Below are positions 62,371 through 64,000 of a stretch of 64,000 nt of DNA, in pieces; within the stretch, counting starts at the first letter, position 1, and each line of letters opens with the position of its first letter. This DNA is from Acanthaster planci. Its lineage: Eukaryota > Echinodermata > Asteroidea > Valvatida > Acanthasteridae. The stretch spans positions 1,183,410 to 1,247,409 of the forward strand of contig NW_019091419.1 of the NCBI RefSeq assembly GCF_001949145.1, in the 5' to 3' direction. The notes below the pieces were generated by a model that ran no database searches, was not told the origin of the DNA, and was given only the letters and a program-made list of their open reading frames with translations. The translations under genes and the position numbers were made by a program.

Positions 62371-63531
62371 CTGATGGGCAAAGTCCAGGGGAAAAAAAAT
62401 TGAATGTAAGGAAGAACAGAATTCAATATGATATCTTTTGTTGCATTTCCCCTTGCCTTGCACTGAGCTGGTCATGATTACGGAAGTAATATGCTTGGAA
62501 ACATACTTGTATCTAAACATCAAAATTATCAAAATACACCTTCCAAACTTTATCTGGATTAAAATCATTTCTGTCCAACTTAAACCTCTTGCTGCCGGGT
62601 GGAATTTGAAGTTGAATGACGTGAAACTGGGACAGTTTCCATTTTCAAAATTCTTTTAAAAATCATAACTTCATACTGGACATTTACACCCACACAAATG
62701 ATTGTTTGGTGGCTACTCTAATCTAACAGACAACATCTACTGATGCCCGAGTATTTCAGCCAGGCCTGCCGTCTGGTAAAAAAAGCCCAGATTGCGTGGT
62801 GTTACATAAGTTTCTTTTGTTCCCCAAACTGGCACAGTGCGCGGCTGGTGTCTTATCAACAGGGGCCAGATTAGCGTGCAGCAGTATTGTATTGCTCAGC
62901 ACTGGAGCACTTTTGTCCCCGTTGGTAATCTGTTCGCGCTGAATGCCACAAACAGAGGTATAATCTTTCAAAACAATGACGGATTTCCTCCTCTATTGAG
63001 AACTGAAAAAATGTTAGCAATTCCCAACAGCTCAACAGCTCGGTCTTTTGTTCTGAGTACGGTCTTTTGTTATAAGGCCTAGCTCTTTTGTCTGGTTTCG
63101 GGCTCCCTGGTTCTGTGTATAAAGCCTAAGTGCCCAAACCAGGCTCCCTGGCAGCATAAAGTTAAGGCTGGTTCATACTTTGCATGAAAGCAGAAATGAA
63201 TGTGAATTTGTGACGTCAGATCAAATATTGCAAATTCCTAAAAGTTCAACACATTTCAACTCAAAATTTTGCTACAAATTTTTTGTGACGTCAAATTCGT
63301 TCGCTTTTACCTGAAGTATAAACCAGCCTTTGATCTGTGCCAGAAACCTACTCCTAATGTATGTGCATGTGTGCACTCATTCAGATAAGCAATTCAGGAT
63401 GTTAACTGAACTGTGAACTGGTTGCCATGGATGTACCACTTTTCAGAATGAGGCAGCAGTTCTAAACTGAATGACAAAACTCTGTGCGATGCACTCTAGG
63501 CTAATTGAGACAGAGTTGACAATTCACGCAC
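62371..63531 (-). other. TMEM132 intron carrying a transposon
   Basis: On the minus strand the donor is CAG|GTGCGTG at 63531 and the acceptor CATCAG ends at 62371. About half of the intron is the 586-bp TTAA element copy C (62580-63165), which does not touch the splice signals. Confidence 0.85.
62580..63165 (+). mobile_element. TTAA-flanked non-autonomous DNA element, copy C
   Basis: TTAA at 62580-62583 and 63162-63165. The ends read TTAAACCTCTTGCTGCCGGG and, on the minus strand, TTAACTTTATGCTGCCAGGG. It is collinear with copies A and B, including the shared blocks GGTGGCTACTCTAATCT, GAGTATTTCAGCCAGGCCTG, GGGGCCAGATTAGC and the doubled GTCTTTTGTT/ACGGTCTTTTGTT. No coding capacity. It lies in an intron of TMEM132. 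Confidence 0.85.
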
Positions 63532-63732
63532 CTGGAACTCAGCAAAGAGTGCCCTGTTGGAAGAGACCCTGGTCAGGCTACGGTCTCTCCCACTGTTCTC
63601 AGGGGCAAGAGGCACCGATTGCAGAGCGAGTCCGGAGACCAGACCAACGTGGAGCTCAGACACTTCCACTTTGTTGTCTGACACTGCAATGGTAGCCTCG
63701 CCCAGCACCTGTTGGCCGTCTTGACCAATGAC
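63532..63732 (-). CDS. TMEM132: TMEM132-family protein, penultimate visible exon
   Basis: The exon is preceded by the acceptor CTTTGGCACAG and followed by the donor CAG|GTGCGTG. It is 201 bases, phase 0 at both ends. It encodes VIGQDGQQVLGEATIAVSDN and continues KVEVSELHVGLVSGLALQSV, ending SSNRALFAEFQ, which joins directly to EAIMDARLEF of the last exon. In TMEM132 proteins this is the distal extracellular segment (a GxTx-V-x-V-L-S-like strand, then V(T/S)EL-x-V-x-LVxGLxL). Upstream exons lie beyond the right edge of the window, so the gene is partial here. Confidence 0.88.
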
Positions 63733-64000
63733 CTGTGCCAAAGGAGATGAAAAGAGGCAACTGATGTGTTGGTTTGTTTTTACAAAAAAAATTCAACATT
63801 TTGGGTATTCCAAATGACAAGTTCTGTGTTAATAAATTAATGAGAAGAATACATAAAATTTGTGCTGACAGAAATAAGCCAAAGCCCTTTCCAGAAAGCT
63901 GGCATTCTGGTAAATGCCTTGAAAATCTGTGTCTTTGTTATTTAACCATAGAAGAGTTGGGGAAAGGGGATTGATTCTGCCCAACTTTTTTATGGTTAAA
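63733..64000 (-). other. TMEM132 intron, to the window edge
   Basis: Sequence upstream of the acceptor at 63733 on the minus strand. No further exon is seen before the window ends. Confidence 0.6.

Noticed and set aside
61078-62403. Several long plus-strand frames over the TMEM132 exon
   Set aside because: GC-rich antisense shadows of a clearly recognisable coding exon on the minus strand.

Overview
The window is metazoan nuclear DNA: intron-rich, gene-poor, full of decayed transposable elements, with three recognisable host genes broken into exons by GT-AG introns. The gene content (a TMEM132-family receptor-like protein, a refilin and a LIAT1-like protein) and the many TACATGTA palindromes suit a marine invertebrate, most likely a deuterostome. 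The species cannot be fixed from the sequence alone. No bacterial-type operon, CRISPR array, rRNA or convincing tRNA was seen.\n\nLayout. 1-1.8 kb: two tandem repeats and unassigned sequence. 1.8-9.7 kb: a degenerate Ty3/Gypsy LTR retrotransposon with both LTRs, interrupted by a short TTAA-flanked DNA element. 9.7-13.8 kb: a hAT-like end, an inverted-repeat element and one weak candidate terminal exon. 13.8-18.3 kb: a second copy of the TTAA element, itself split by a 3.8 kb non-LTR retrotransposon flanked by a 12-bp duplication. 18.7-22.9 kb: a BEL/Pao fragment, minisatellites and two inverted-repeat elements with visible target duplications. 23.4-30.4 kb (+): the LIAT1-like gene. 30.4-37 kb: intergenic DNA with small fold-back elements. 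36.95-56.45 kb (-): a two-exon refilin gene with an intron of almost 19 kb. 60.9 kb to the right edge (-): the last two coding exons of a TMEM132 gene, with a third copy of the TTAA element in the intron between them.\n\nHow the genes relate. LIAT1 (+) and refilin (-) converge tail to tail; refilin and TMEM132 are in the same orientation. The order LIAT1-refilin-TMEM132 recalls human 17p13.3, where LIAT1 and RFLNB are near neighbours, and human 12q24, where RFLNA lies near several TMEM132 genes. The window may therefore keep an old linkage that vertebrates split between duplicated chromosomes. By family knowledge the three proteins work in different places: LIAT1 binds the arginyltransferase ATE1, refilin binds filamin and organises actin, and TMEM132 proteins are single-pass cell-surface proteins.\n\nThe strongest new structural observation is the TTAA-flanked non-autonomous element family of about 0.58-0.6 kb. 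Its three copies sit in three different contexts: inside retrotransposon pol, hosting a LINE, and in a host intron. They give a relative insertion chronology.
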